A stretch of DNA of 64,000 bases from Panagrolaimus kolymaensis (lineage: Eukaryota; Nematoda; Chromadorea; Rhabditida; Panagrolaimidae), in assembly GCA_028622995.1 (NCBI GenBank), contig JAJQJQ010000003.1, positions 4,712,001 to 4,776,000 on the forward strand. The letters are read 5' to 3'. This document shows positions 25,952 to 47,797 of this stretch, in pieces. Under the pieces are notes generated by a model. It made no database searches, was not told where the DNA came from, and saw nothing but the letters and a program-made list of their open reading frames with translations. A program made the translations under genes and the position numbers. Numbering within the stretch: position 1 is the stretch's first letter; each line of letters begins with the position of its first letter.

Positions 25952-27196
25952 ATGCCTCACATCCCTGGAAATGATTTGAGTAATAGTACCAGCGCTAAAA
26001 GCATCGCTTTTAAATATGTGCTTTCATGTTCTGCTGCAATGGTGGCTGAAACTGGTGTGTTTGTGTCTAAATTTTCTGCATCTTACATTTATTTATTTTA
26101 GTAACATATCCTTTGGATATTACAAAAACAAGGTTGCAAACTCGTGCCATCACAGGAATAGTTAAAAAGAATCCAAGTGGAATGCTTCGAGTTACTTATA
26201 ATATAGGTAATTTGAAGTTGTAATTAAATTTAATATATTCCTTTTGCTTTTCAGCAAAACATGAAGGTTTATCGAGTTTATGGCAGGGAATCGCACCAGC
26301 AATATATCGACATTATGGTAAATATAAATTTAATTAAGTTTTTAAATATTTTTACGCAATTTTAGTTTACACGGGTATTCGCATGGGTGTATATGAGGTT
26401 ATGAGATCAAATTGGAGAGATCCGGATAAAAAAGAATTTGCTGTTTGGTAAATCTCAGTCTATCCAATGGCGTAATTATTCTTTGAATTTCAGGAAATCA
26501 ATGATTTCTGGAATGGTTTCTGGCGCCTTTGCACAATTTGTTGCTAGTCCAGCTGATTTGATCAAAGTACAAATGCAAATGGAAGGTTTACGAGCACGTC
26601 AAAATTTACCTCCTCGTTTTACAAGCACTTGGCATGCTTTAGTTACTTTATATCGATTAAATGGTTTTAGAGGTTTATGGATTGGATGGATTCCAAATTG
26701 TCAAAGAGCAGCTTTATTAAATATGGCAGGTATCTCCTAACTTTAACCTTCGGTTTGAAAAATTTAGTGTTGTAAAAATTTTAGATCTTGCAACATATGA
26801 TCGTACAAAACATTGGCTTTTACATAATACAAATATGAAAGATAATTTTCTTACTCATGGTTGTTCAAGCGCATGTTCAGGTTTAGCAGCAGCAATAGTT
26901 TCCACTCCAGCTGATGTAGTAAAAACAAGAATAATGGATCAAATTAGACATATGTATGATAACAAAAAGTAATGCATTGTTTTATATTTTTAAACTCATG
27001 CAAAAATTTTAGTAATGAAAATGCTCGAATTTACAAAGGCTCATTTGATTGTCTAAGGCATATTATTCGCACAGAAGGATTTTGGGCTTTGTATCGAGGC
27101 TTTCTTCCAACTTATATTCGAATGGCTCCATGGTCATTGACATTTTGGATTTCCTATGAAAAAATTCGTTATCTCACTGGAGCTCCAAGTTTTTAG
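25952..27196 (+). CDS. ucp-4: Mitochondrial uncoupling protein 4-like carrier (SLC25)
   Basis: Seven exons: 25952-26054, 26102-26206, 26255-26317, 26366-26447, 26494-26729, 26785-26968, 27013-27196; 318 residues, the usual carrier length. All three mitochondrial-carrier repeats are present with the signature after odd-numbered helices: PLDITKTR, PADLIKVQ and PADVVKTR. The N-terminal region (FKYVLSCSAAMVAE), QGIAPAIYRHYVYTGIRMGVYE and the C-terminal RMAPWSLTFWISYEKIR match the UCP4/SLC25A27 subgroup, the single UCP type of nematodes. It acts in the mitochondrial inner membrane as an anion carrier; proton-leak activity of UCP4 is debated, and a role in succinate transport has been reported for the worm protein. 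No strong acceptor lies just upstream of the ATG. Stop is 138 bp from the convergent astacin stop. Confidence 0.96.
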
Positions 27197-27334
27197 TTTT
27201 TTTATGTTTGGCATTTGATATTAGGATTGATAGTTTTTTTGGATAGTTTTTTGTTGACCGCTTTTGTTCTTTCTTTTATTTTAATTTTTAATACTACGGC
27301 AACGAATATAAAATTTAGAAATCAACAAATAATT

Positions 27335-29295
27335 TTATTTATGTTTTTGTCTTATACTTCTCAAAAAGCTTGTAACAAGTGGAGTTAAGACATCAACGGG
27401 TTGACCGGACGAAGGCTTGTCGCGTTTAAAAACTTTTGGGAGATCATTAAAAATGTAATGTTCGAGAGTATTATCAATGCCAATTTCTCCACCTAAAAAT
27501 GATGTGAGGCCATCGCCTTCCCACGGAGCTAGAGGAGGTGGAGGTAAAGTTGGAGAATCTGAAAAAAAAACATAAGATGTGAAATAGTTTTCCATTTTAT
27601 TACCTATAATGTATCGTATTGTAAAATCAGCTGGAGATGATTTAGAGCTGCTAATTATTATAACTTGATTTGACTCAGATATTATTGTACCAGGAACAGC
27701 TCGGCAACATTGCCTAAATCACAAATGTAAAGAAAATCCTACTCTTTTTTTAAAGCTTACCTGAATCCTGTTTGCTGCCAATTTTTTGTATGCTTTATTT
27801 CTAAAAAGTTTTCTGAACATGATGAATCGCAACTGAAGGAAGCATGAACAATTTCGAAGTGAATTTTTTGATTCAATGGAGCATTTAATCGCCAAAAACA
27901 ATTTCCAACTGTGGCACTCGTTAATGTTTGCCATGATGAAACAGCGAATAATTCGCCTCCACATCCTGGAGTTGAAGGAGATAAAAGGGTGCAATCTCCT
28001 GCTAATCCTGGTGGACATTTACAAATTAGGCAATTTTTGGGATCTTGATAACCTCCATTTTGGCATGTAATATTATTAGGACAAATATCTAAAATTAATA
28101 AAGTTCGATGTTAACAAAACTGAGTCTCTTACCGCTGCAATACATAATATTAGCTTGTTTGACATCGGTGAAAGACAAAGCAGAACGCTGACCAATTGTA
28201 TGTTGATATCTATGGTCTTTAGTTTCTACCGTAATATATTTGTAATCATTGCTAAATGCTTGAGGGCCATAATGCATTACTGATCCAAAATCATAAGGAA
28301 TGTCCAAGCTTTCAATATCATTTCTCTTTTCAAAATTGCCTTTGGTTCCTCGTAAAATTGAATCTTCATTTACATTAATAAATTCATCTCGATCACCTCG
28401 ATTTTGTTCATGCCAAAAACCTAAAGCATGGCCCATTTCATGAGCGACAATGCCAGCCTAAACAAATTTCGTTGAGTCAAAATCTTATGCAACTTTTTTT
28501 TTCTTACGCTTTCACATCCATAACCTATTGAAGCTGTTTGTTTGCCACCGATGCGACCAACGCTAGAATAACATCCTCCACCTTTAAAAATTAAAATATA
28601 ATCTTTTTCTCGTGTTTGTGGATGCAGTTGTTTAAATTTGATACATGTTTCCTCTTCCCATTTTCGCATTCCTGACCATACTATTACTTGCCATTTAGGG
28701 TCAGAATCACGAAATACAAATGGAACAGTGTGATTTACCCATCGATATGACTTTCCCACAATTGATTTCCTTTTCTTTCGAAGTGATGTTGTTGTTCCAT
28801 CAAAAAAAGATCACAAGAAAATTACTGTACAAAAAGTGAAAAATGAAAGAAACTTACTGACTCGTTGTTGAAATGCTCCAATAACATCCAACATTTGATC
28901 TTCAGTCATCAAAATATCACTTTCAAAAACATTTTTAAGGATTTCTTTATTTGCAGCAAATTCAGTTTTATCCACAATTTTGTAAGTGATTGGCTGCTAA
29001 AAGTCATAGAAAAAACTATAAAACTATAATAGTTAAAAAGTAGGCTTACAGTATGGGATTTAAATTTATCTTCTGAAAGTGGCACATTTTCAGCCATTTT
29101 TAAAAATAATTTAAGCAATTTTGAAGCATTGTCGAGATCGTTTGGCAAACTTCTTAGGCTAAAATTCTTTTTACAAAAGAAAAGAAACCCGATTATTTTT
29201 TACCTTCTTGAATGATTATCATCACTTTCTGCTACATTATAATTTATTAATAATAATAAAATAATAAACCTAAAAAGCCCAAAACCACATTTCAT
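27335..29295 (-). CDS. Astacin-family zinc metalloprotease (NAS type, EGF + CUB) with an in-frame TGA
   Basis: Eight exons: 29295-29204, 29158-29050, 28996-28858, 28824-28508, 28457-28133, 28088-27761, 27713-27604, 27558-27335; 547 codons plus stop. Order: signal peptide ([13 protein letters not shown]), prodomain to about residue 125, basic cleavage site (LRKKRKS), astacin domain with zinc motif [12 protein letters not shown] (225-236) and Met-turn SVMHY (278-282), an EGF-like module (CQNGGYQD...CKC), a CUB domain, then a proline-rich tail. No TSP1 domain, so it resembles C. elegans NAS proteins with EGF plus CUB. It should be secreted and cut matrix, cuticle or gut substrates. Oddity: the phase-consistent join into exon 4 reads codon 118 as TGA (28813-28811). 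The stop codon region contains AATAAA, so the 3' UTR may be very short. Confidence 0.88.
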
Positions 29296-31026
29296 ATTTT
29301 AGCCGCGACAATGGTCGTCGTCAACACTGATCGAAGATGTGAATCCCTTTTTAGCATCTTTTTTATTTTTCAGAAAAATCGATTGATTCAATAAAAATAA
29401 ATGCGAAGAAAAACAAGTCTGCTCTGGTTTTATTTGGTCATCATTTTGGAATTTTTATTAAATCATTAAAAAAATTTAGACGCAAAAAAGACCTTTGCTA
29501 TTTTTTTATTAGTTTTTTTTATTTCTCATTGCAAACAAAAAATACCTTTTCTTCTTTTTTATTAGATTGGAAAAGTAATTTATAATTTTAACACCCATAA
29601 AATGACAAATGACCACAACGATTTATTTATTCTCGAATGATAATGGTCAATTTTTATGAAATAAACCCGACGACGAGAATAACAATAATTAGCGGCGTCA
29701 AACTGCTCCATCATTTTTTCATGTCGTGTTTTTGATTTATTTATGCGATGTGTTTTTATGATAGATAACTTTATTGAAGAAAAAAAATATAATAAAAGAA
29801 AAAAACGGTGAATTTTTTTACTATAAAAATTTAATTTAATAGTTTCATAAATTTTTTATATCGAATTTGTTTTTAATTTTTTATAATAAAAAATTGAATT
29901 CTTTACTTTTTCAAAATGGTTTAAAAGCAAGTCCCAAAAAAGGAAAATAAAGAAAAGCGATGGCGCCAAAAAGCACGGAAGTAGTGAGGGCGCGAGAAAA
30001 CCGGTGATGGTGAAGAAGAAAAAGAAGTCAACACAAATTTGCCGTCTTGTCACAATTGATCAGGCGCGTGTCACTCAGAATATATAGAAGAAAATATATG
30101 CGAGGAGAGAAAACGACGACGACTCTCTTTCGCGTGAACGAGCATTGTTGTTGTCAACGACGACGAAGAGGCAGAGGCGATGATCATCACTCTATGCTGC
30201 ATGCTTTCCTGCCGATTGGCGGCGACACGGTAACATCAGCAAAATATAGAGAAGGGAGAAAAGAGGTTCTATCTAAGTTATGCCCTATAGGGTTTGGTTG
30301 CATGTTTTATAAGAAAAAGTTAAAAAGAAATATTTTTTTATTTTGTTACCATTTTTAAATATAAACGATAAAAACTTTTTTTAATATACGTATAAAATGA
30401 AATGTCAAATATTAAAAAGAAGGAGAATATTTAAAATTCTAACTTTTGAAATCAAGAAGAAAAAGAACAAAATTTTTTGAATGAATGAAAAAACAAAAAT
30501 TATTTTAAAAATTTTGGGACCTGAGCTGATGAATAATCACGTTCATTGTAGTTTAAAAAAAATTGTGAAAAAAATTATCAAAATTTAAAAAAAAATGTTT
30601 TATTTATTTTTTCATTCAAAAATTTGCTTTTTTTAATTAAAAAAGAGATTGATATGAATGACTTTCGCAAGATGAAAAGCATAGCCAAAACAATAGCAAA
30701 AAACATACATTTTAAAAATTAAAATAAAAATTTTGAAAAATCGAATCATGAAACAAAAACAATGAAATAAAAAATAGACGAAAGTTAGCAAGAAAAAAAC
30801 ATTTTAAAGAAATATTTCGTCTTTTATACACTGGGAACGGATAATAATAACAAAATAATCAAAAAATTGCTAAATTACAAGAAAAAAAGTAAAACAAAAC
30901 AATTTAAAATTTAATATACGAATGTATTTTTTATGCAATTTTGCGATCACATTTTAATGACTTGATAAATGAATGGATGAATGGAGTCGAGAGATGCGAC
31001 TCTTATATGAGGCAAGAAATTATGTT
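29296..31026. other. Between astacin and Pax6 3' end; no gene recognised
   Basis: Contains the astacin upstream region, with a GTCGTCGTC-type motif at about 29313-29320 only some 20 bp from its ATG, a GC-richer block at about 30050-30260 with GACGACG repeats, and the presumed Pax6 3' UTR (30.4-31.0 kb, A-rich on +). A 103-codon plus-strand ORF at 30047-30358 has no start context or family match. Confidence 0.5.
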
Positions 31027-40194
<9,168 letters not shown>

Positions 40195-42668
40195 TGAAAT
40201 AAATATATAAAGACAATAGACGCTTATGCGTCTTGTCTAATATGAAGCACAGTGGCCGAATAAGGCTAAAATAATATTTATTATTATTATTAATTATTAG
40301 TTAATGGAAAATTTGAATGTTATTTTTTTTACTAAAACTAAAGAGAACAGAAGAAGTAACTATTGCAGAAATAAAAGTTCAGCAGACTAGAATAAATAAG
40401 CAAAAAGACGAAAGTAATAATAAAAAAGCAAAATCAAGACATTCCAACTCTAACTTATTTTTTTTCCACCAACCTTTCGGCGTTTGACTTGTACAGCATT
40501 CCGTAACAAATAATTCTTTATTAAGATAAAAATAATTTAAATATAAAAAAGAGAAGATGAAATAATAGTTCACGGCGAAACTGTTCGCGCCACCAACAAC
40601 AAGTAGAAGTAATGCAATGATGAAACTGCTACTGCCGGCATCGACGGTTGAAGACGACAAGCTTGCAAATGAAAATTTGTTGAAGCGCGTAATTTGAATT
40701 TGTTCATTCAAGCTTCTCATCATTTTACACGCTTTTTCTGCTATGCTGATGCTTATTGCTATCCATCCATACTACTTACTTTAGCAACAACTCTCACAAA
40801 AATGCATACATAAAATAAGTTGAAATGAAATCGGTTTTGTTTTGTCGCAAAATAAAAAATATTGGAGAGGCTTATAATAAAGAGGAGTTTGTTAAAAAAT
40901 AAGCGTGAATGAATACACTATTTTTTGCTTGGCTTCAAAAATAGAAGACCGCCCTCTAGGAAATAATGCCATAGCATCGAGTCGTTGCCTGACATCGACA
41001 CCACCCAAAGGGCATGGGCCATTCTTAACTAAGAAGCAGCATATATTTAGGACTAAATAATAGAAGAAGAATTCATTGTATAAATGTCGGAGCCTTTCAT
41101 AACAAAATAGAATAGAATATAAGTGAATGGCTTTCCTGACTATTTTTTTTTGTTGGGAAGAAGAGTGGTGGTCTTCTCGTGGAATATAAATATAGATTTG
41201 AGGAGTTGAGGCGTAAAATCAAATGAATGATTTTTTACCTAACCAGGCAGCAAAATTGCAAATTAATCAAGCGAGCATTTTTTTTGGCAGCAGTGAGCGC
41301 AAGAATTTGTATAAATAGAGGTTGGGAAAAGTTCAGAAATTGAATAATGCCGCAGTTGCGCCTTAGGACGTGGTGGTGATGATGGTCATCATCATTCCGC
41401 TCCTTTGATCATTCTAACGTTTTTACGCTTTTAAAATTATTTTAGGTTAAACTTATTTTCCCGGAGCTGTTTTTATTACAAAATGTTTTAAAATTATTTA
41501 AGCGTGTCAAATCGCCGTTGGATTGGCTTTTAGAAGTAAATATAAGAAGAAGAAGAATATCGAGATAAGATCAAAAAAAGTTAAATGTCTAAAGCTTCTC
41601 ACCAGTTTAAAATGAAAAAGGTATATGAATAGCCACGAATCAAATAGGATTACGGTTTATGCCTTGATGAACACTTAATTGAATGAGCAACAAAAATAAT
41701 TTATAAATATCTTTACCGTTCTACCCAGGAAGTCAATCTATAATACCAAAAAACATAGCGATGATCTGGGATAGTTTGTTGCGGTAGGTTTGTTTCATAC
41801 TCGAGCTTGCTGTCTTTCTTTCTCTCTTTCTTCCCTTTTTTGGCTTCCGATTTTGGGGTTGTTCCTCCTTAATTTTTTTGAATGTGTCAGCGTTTGTTAT
41901 AGCAAGACGACGTCGACACGTTATTCTTCTTATTCTCCTTCTACAATTCATGGTGTACATCCGTCGAGCTTTTTTTGTTGTCTTCTTTAACGTGTTCCAA
42001 CAAGAATATTCCCGCCCCTTTTCTATAGCGCAGCCACTCAGAATTTAACTAGCGAATTCTCATTCTCCAATAATGGCGCAATGAATACCATTTCTTTCGA
42101 CCGCCCTTTTTTCTTTCAGCAGCACCAGCTTTGTTTGAGATTTTGTATGCTTTTTGAAGTAAAAAAAGCAAAAAAAGACAGCTCATTTTAAAATAAATGT
42201 TCACCGCAGAAAAAAACTGGGAAAATGAAAAAAAAGAGAGGAGAGAATTGAGGCTTTAGAATGGATGCTACCAGTCAGTCGTCGGCAAAGGCGGTGGCAG
42301 CGACGCCGACAATAACTGCTATTATTTTTTTGAGGCAATTTTCAAATTGACACAATGTAAAAAAACAGATTGCGATTTTTTAAAGGACGCCATGGTTGTT
42401 CCCATATATTTTTTTATTTTTTTTCCATTTTGTGAACGAACGTTTGCCTTTTGACATGGTCGTCGACATTTTTATATTCTCGCTTTTTTTTACTAAAAAA
42501 TTACGGTGGCTCCTGGCTGACGAGAATAAAAATGTGTTAAAACTTGCCATTGATTGATGTCGAATTTCTTTCAATAAAGAAAAACTTGTTTTATTTTTAA
42601 AAAAACTTTTTGTTTTATGTTTTGTTTTTATTAAAAAATGCAATTATTTATTTACTCATTTTATTTAG

Positions 42669-42856
42669 GCTCTTGCCATCTTGTGAAGTGGTGGTGGTAT
42701 TACAAATTTACAACTGACTTTGAATGTTATGACCTCGGATATGGCCAACAATTAGCGCAACGGGAAAGTGTTAACTTGCGCAATTATTTGTCAAAAAGTA
42801 CTCAAACCGATGATGGCCGGACAAGAGATAAGGATTTTGAGCGCCACCACGACTAA
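42669..42856 (+). CDS. Exon-like ORF, unknown product (candidate terminal exon)
   Basis: A good acceptor (TTTATTTAG) is followed by 62 open codons (phase 1) to TAA. The product starts SCHLVKWWWYYK and ends RTRDKDFERHHD. Base composition is clearly higher in G/C than the flanks. No partner exon or family was recognised; an old transposon fragment is possible. Confidence 0.25.
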
Positions 42857-43795
42857 AGAATATGACTGACAAATTGATGCAAATCTTCATTATTTTGATC
42901 GTTAGTAGTTTTGAAAAACAATTGAAAAAAACTTTTACTAAGGTTAGAGTGTAAAAAACGGAAATGAAGAAAAAATAGGGAGAAAAAAGTAAAGATTATG
43001 TTGTTTTGTTTTGTCTGCTTGCTTGGTAGTGTCGAAGCTTAAAAAATGAAAAAGGCATCAGAAGAAAATGAAAGACACCAGAAAAGTAACAATGCATTAG
43101 TTTTTGAAAGTGAAGAAAAAAGAAGCAAAAAACTTGTAAAGAAAAAAGTGAAAATAAAATTCCCTCAGTTTTGAAAAGCAAGAAATAACATGAAAAAATA
43201 TTTTTCCACATCTCTTTGAAAAATTAAAGTGCTCAAATTAACTCGTTGTTCATTTGTCAAAGTTAAAAAAACTGACAGCTAATGAATGTTAATTTCGAGA
43301 TCGACTTAAAATTATACGAAGAAAAGAAAAATTAATTAGAATAACTTTTCAATAAAAAAAGGAAAAACTTTCTCATCGTTTCATTGTTGTTGTTGTTGCG
43401 ACTACTACTTCCTGTTGCGAATTATCTCAATTTCTCATCGTCGTTATTCGTTGTCGATGTTGTTGAGACGCCAATTTGCTCGTTCGTCGTCATTCGCAAT
43501 ATAAAAAAAAGTTGGCACTTATGGACAACAGAGAGAATTCATAAAAGATTGATATCATGAGTTGAGTTGTTACATAACAGTAACGTGCCAAAGTACTTTT
43601 TTTCTAGACTTATCGTATCGTAGCCAAAAAAATGGAAATATAAATTGTATTTTCTATTTTCATGATAGACAAGTAGAACTACAGTATAAAAATATTTAGC
43701 CCATTTCAAATATGACAATCTTGTGTGTGTTGCTTTTTATATTTCTCTTGTATAATTAGCTAAAATTTTATTCCGCTTGACCTCTTAATTAATAA

Positions 43796-43933
43796 AAGTC
43801 GGAGGCGCAAAGCTTACAATTTCATATTATAAAATTATTGGTAACATCTTGTGAACAACCTGAGCGGCATTGTCTCTTATTAAGAGCTTGTCCAACTAAC
43901 AACTGCGGAACACTAGGATTTTCGAGTGGCTAA
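43796..43933 (+). CDS. Short cysteine-rich ORF, unknown (candidate 3' exon)
   Basis: Forty-five open codons between stops, without an ATG, contain four regularly spaced cysteines (TSCEQPERHCLLLRACPTNN then C) and end at TAA. It could be the last exon of a small secreted protein. No upstream exon or signal peptide was found, so this is weak. Confidence 0.2.
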   Translation, partial: KSEAQSLQFHIIKLLVTSCEQPERHCLLLRACPTNNCGTLGFSSG

Positions 43934-45469
43934 TCCGATTTTCTGCAGCTACAGCAACAAGTGTTGAACGTTGCACAAAAAATATATATAGTGAACAGGT
44001 AAATTCATGAAAAAAGACAATAACAAAAAAGTCAAGTCAGATGAAGAGGGATCATCCAAAGATGATAGAGCGCACAAACAATGTTGAATAAATTTGAAAT
44101 AAATAAAAGGACACATAAAGATTTGACTTTGAAAAAAAAATGCTGGCTGTAGTTTAAGCTTTTTTAAAAAAGAGCTCATTTTTATTGCTAATTATTCCTT
44201 TTATTATTTTTCAAAAAATCTTATTTTTATGCGTTTTTAAGCCATCCAAGATTTATCCTAAAGATAAGCTTTTTTAAATTTTCTTTGCTATCGATAGCTT
44301 TTTTGGTTTTAAAGAATTTTTCTTAAAGCCTTCTCATTGTTTTTTTAGAAAGAAAATTTTTTTCTCCAGGTACCGTACTTCCATTATTATTTTCCTCTTT
44401 CTTTTCAATTCTTTTTTGTTTTATTGGCAAACAAAAGAAACTTGCAAATGAGCCTCCTCTATTTTTTCTTCTTTTATTTTTGCTGTTTGTTTCACCTCAA
44501 TTTTTGTATAGATTCATTTTCTTCCGCGCACACTAATTACCTTCAATGCGATTTTTGTATTAGTGGCGGCATTTTTTGCTTCTGGCATATATACATAGAA
44601 GGTTCCGGTAAAGATCACATAACATGGGCGAGCGCGAAAAACAACAAACTAAAGAGAAGAAGATATAATTGGATAAGTAGTGACAGTCCTCTATTTTGGT
44701 GGCGGCATTCTAACTTTTGATCTTGAAAAGGATGTGACCCTACCTAATGTAAAATGAGCTGCTAATGAAAATTAATAAGAGATTTTTTGAAGGACATTTA
44801 TAAATAAAAAAGTTATTCATAAATTTAATGAAAAGTAAGGATAATGAAGAGAAAAAATATACATATTTTGAGAATAATAGTACCAGAGAGATTACTGTAC
44901 AAAATAGTTGGTGGCAGTTATTTTAAAAATACAGAATGTCATAAGTTTTATTTTAAATATTCTTTCTTAATTCTAATCAAACGGAAAATTTTAACTAACT
45001 TTAAAGAAATTTTTAAAATCTTAAAATGTTAAGGAAATTTAAATTAAAGATGATGCTCAAATTAGTTTTTATTTGTTCGATCAAGCATAAAGGTAAAATT
45101 AAGAAATTGACGTGTGAGATAAGATGTATTACAAAATATAAATAGTAAGCTAAGAAGTTATGAGGAACTATAATTTTAAAATTCAACAAAAAGCTTAATT
45201 TTGAATGCAGAGCTACTGATCGAGAGTTTACTGTTTTGTTTTGGAAATGAAATTGTTTTTGGCAAAATTATATCAATTTTAAACAAGGCATAATTATTTT
45301 TAAGTTATCAGCAATTAAACATTTTCAGACATGAATTAAAAAAATCAAAAGTTAGAAAATAAGAGGAAAAAGAAAAATTCAGACTATGAATAATACCCAA
45401 CCACAATGAAGATACCATTTTTTAAAATATTGCTATTTTTTTTTAAAAAGACAATTTCTCGCTTACCTG

Positions 45470-45640
45470 ATTTGGCACACTAATCACACAAGGGTGAAAT
45501 TTATTGATGGAAGAGAAAGAGCTCCACGGACAACAACAACGACGATGATGCGCGCTTGACTTCAAATGTGTTCGCACGCCTGAGTTCGCCTTATGGTCCG
45601 ACGATTAGGCTTGATAGAGCATTCACAGGAATACAAAGAT
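45470..45640 (-). promoter_or_regulatory. vab-3: Possible non-coding first exon and promoter of Pax6
   Basis: On the minus strand GTGCCAAATCAG is followed by gtaagcg at 45469, a near-consensus donor, with no coding frame. The upstream sequence is GC-richer with a GACGATGATGCGCGC stretch. This suits a 5' UTR exon about 5 kb upstream of the Pax6 start codon. It could instead belong to an unrelated transcript. Confidence 0.3.
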
Positions 45641-47797
45641 TAAAAGGTTAATCAAGCTTGTTGTGACAGATCTCTCGCGCTGTCAATGAATTTGAATTTA
45701 ACGATAGATTGATTTGAAGCAAGAACCCTAAAATTTTGATAAAATATTAAAAAATTTATTGACGGCTGACTTGTCGAAATGGCTAAAGTGGAATAACTTT
45801 TTTAAATGCATTGGCATGCATATGTACATTTTATGTGTACAACTACTACTACGAGAAGAGGCACTATGTAAAAAAGTCAGATTCGCTTGACTGGCTCTTC
45901 TTCTATTTCAACCATGAGAAAGCTTGGAGAGCTTTTGTTGTACATATATTTTAGAAGAATTCTGTATGTGCGTCTCTCATCTGAATACTACAACCAATAA
46001 TACCGTGTTCTCTCACTTTGGACCACCCTTTTTTCTATGTATTAGTAGTTGCTGTTGGACGACAACCTGGTGACAGATGCTCTTTTTCTGCCACATATTT
46101 TCACTCTCTCTCCTTGTTTTTCATAGTCTTTTCACTTAAATCCGGCAACAATGTTCCTGGAAAATTGGGCGGAGTTAAACATATTGTTATTCAAAGTCAC
46201 TCTCAAATCCTTTTATTTTCGATTGTAGATGCTTTTAGTAAAGCCTCATACACATTTGAAAGAGAACCAATCGGTAGCAATTTTCCTGAATCCGGGTAGG
46301 TAGGCTTTGTAATGTTGGTTTTTTCATTCTCACAAATACATGCTACTCTAGCAGCGACCTGGTCGCACAAATTTTTCTGTAGCGCAATTGTGTAAAATCA
46401 TAAAAGCGGAAGAGTGACGACAAAACAAATTATTTGAAAGGCTTTGGTCAAAAAAAATTGTGTTTCTTTTTCTCTTGATTTTAAGTATATTTTCTTTGAG
46501 AAAGGTACTGTAATATAAATTTTAAAGCTAGCGAAAGTTAAAAAAGTACATTCAGTTGTTCAATGCTTGTATAAAAAAATTTCAAAGTATGCTTCTGAGT
46601 ATTTGTTCCGGTTATCTCATTACTATCAACTTGCAATTGTTTTGATTTTATTTATTTACAAAAAAGGAAATTCAGTTAGTGTAGTATAAAAATGTTTCAA
46701 GTCCTTGATTACCATTTCGGAAGTATCAAGACTTACTTTAACTCCAAGAAAAGCAAAAACAAATTACAAGCTTTTGTAGAACAGCAAAGATAGAAAAAAA
46801 AGTAAAACACCGTCGCTGTTGTTTTTGTCAATAGCTTAACGAAGAACTAACTAACAAGCAAGAAAAAAAGTATAAAGCAAGCAAGTCAGGCATGATTACG
46901 CTTCAATGAGTTTCCGATGTAAAGGAAAACACGGTAATCAATTGAAAGAAAGCAAAATTTCTAGAAAAAAAACAAAAGAGACTTGCTTCATAGACTTGTT
47001 GCGACAAGTTAAAAGTCTTAACTTTAATGGAACACACTGTCATTTATCATGATTAGCGATTCTATTTATTTTTTTGTTTTAAACCCATTTAAGTTTTTCT
47101 TTGTGGAAGGAATTAACTTTTTAGTTTTTTTACAAAATATGTATAACAATTTTCTTAACCATTTCTTAGTTTAAAAAAGTGAAAGAAAAAAGTTAGCAAA
47201 GGTTACTCATTTTGTAAGGACACTTTTTTTAAAATGTATATGCAATTGACGCTTTGCTGCCGCTGCCTTACCAACATCACAATAACATTGTCGTATTGCT
47301 TCCAGTTGACTTAATTTTTATTGGTTGTCCATTTTGGTTTCAATGATAAAAAAAAACACCTTTTAGCAGCAATAATAAAAAAAGAAGGAAAAAATGCGTA
47401 AAGGCCGTGACGTTGAAAGAAAGGGGAAAATGAAAAAAGGCAAGCGTCTGTACAACCATTTTTTTATTTTCATAATCGAAGACGTTGAAAGAATGACATT
47501 CCTGCTTCTCTATTTTTTTCTTGTCGAGGGATCAAAAAAATCAAAATGTACAAAGTAAAATATTACAAAAAAGGAAGATTTCTCAAATGCAAAATTTGAC
47601 AGAAAATGAAGAAAAAAATAACAATAAAAATCAAAAAGCTCGAAATTGCTGTCAATTTTTTTACGCGGAAATTAATGAATCCCGTCAAAGCTAAAAAATC
47701 ATCTGTTTGCGCAATACATCTTTTTGATCGACAACTTTAAATTAATTTCACGTTTATTTTGTCATTTAAATGGATTAAAGAAGCTAAAGTATATCTC

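Noticed and set aside
46018..46299. 93-codon plus-strand ORF starting MDHPFFYVLVVAVG
   Set aside because: Slightly coding-like but with no splice context, family match or neighbour; left unannotated.
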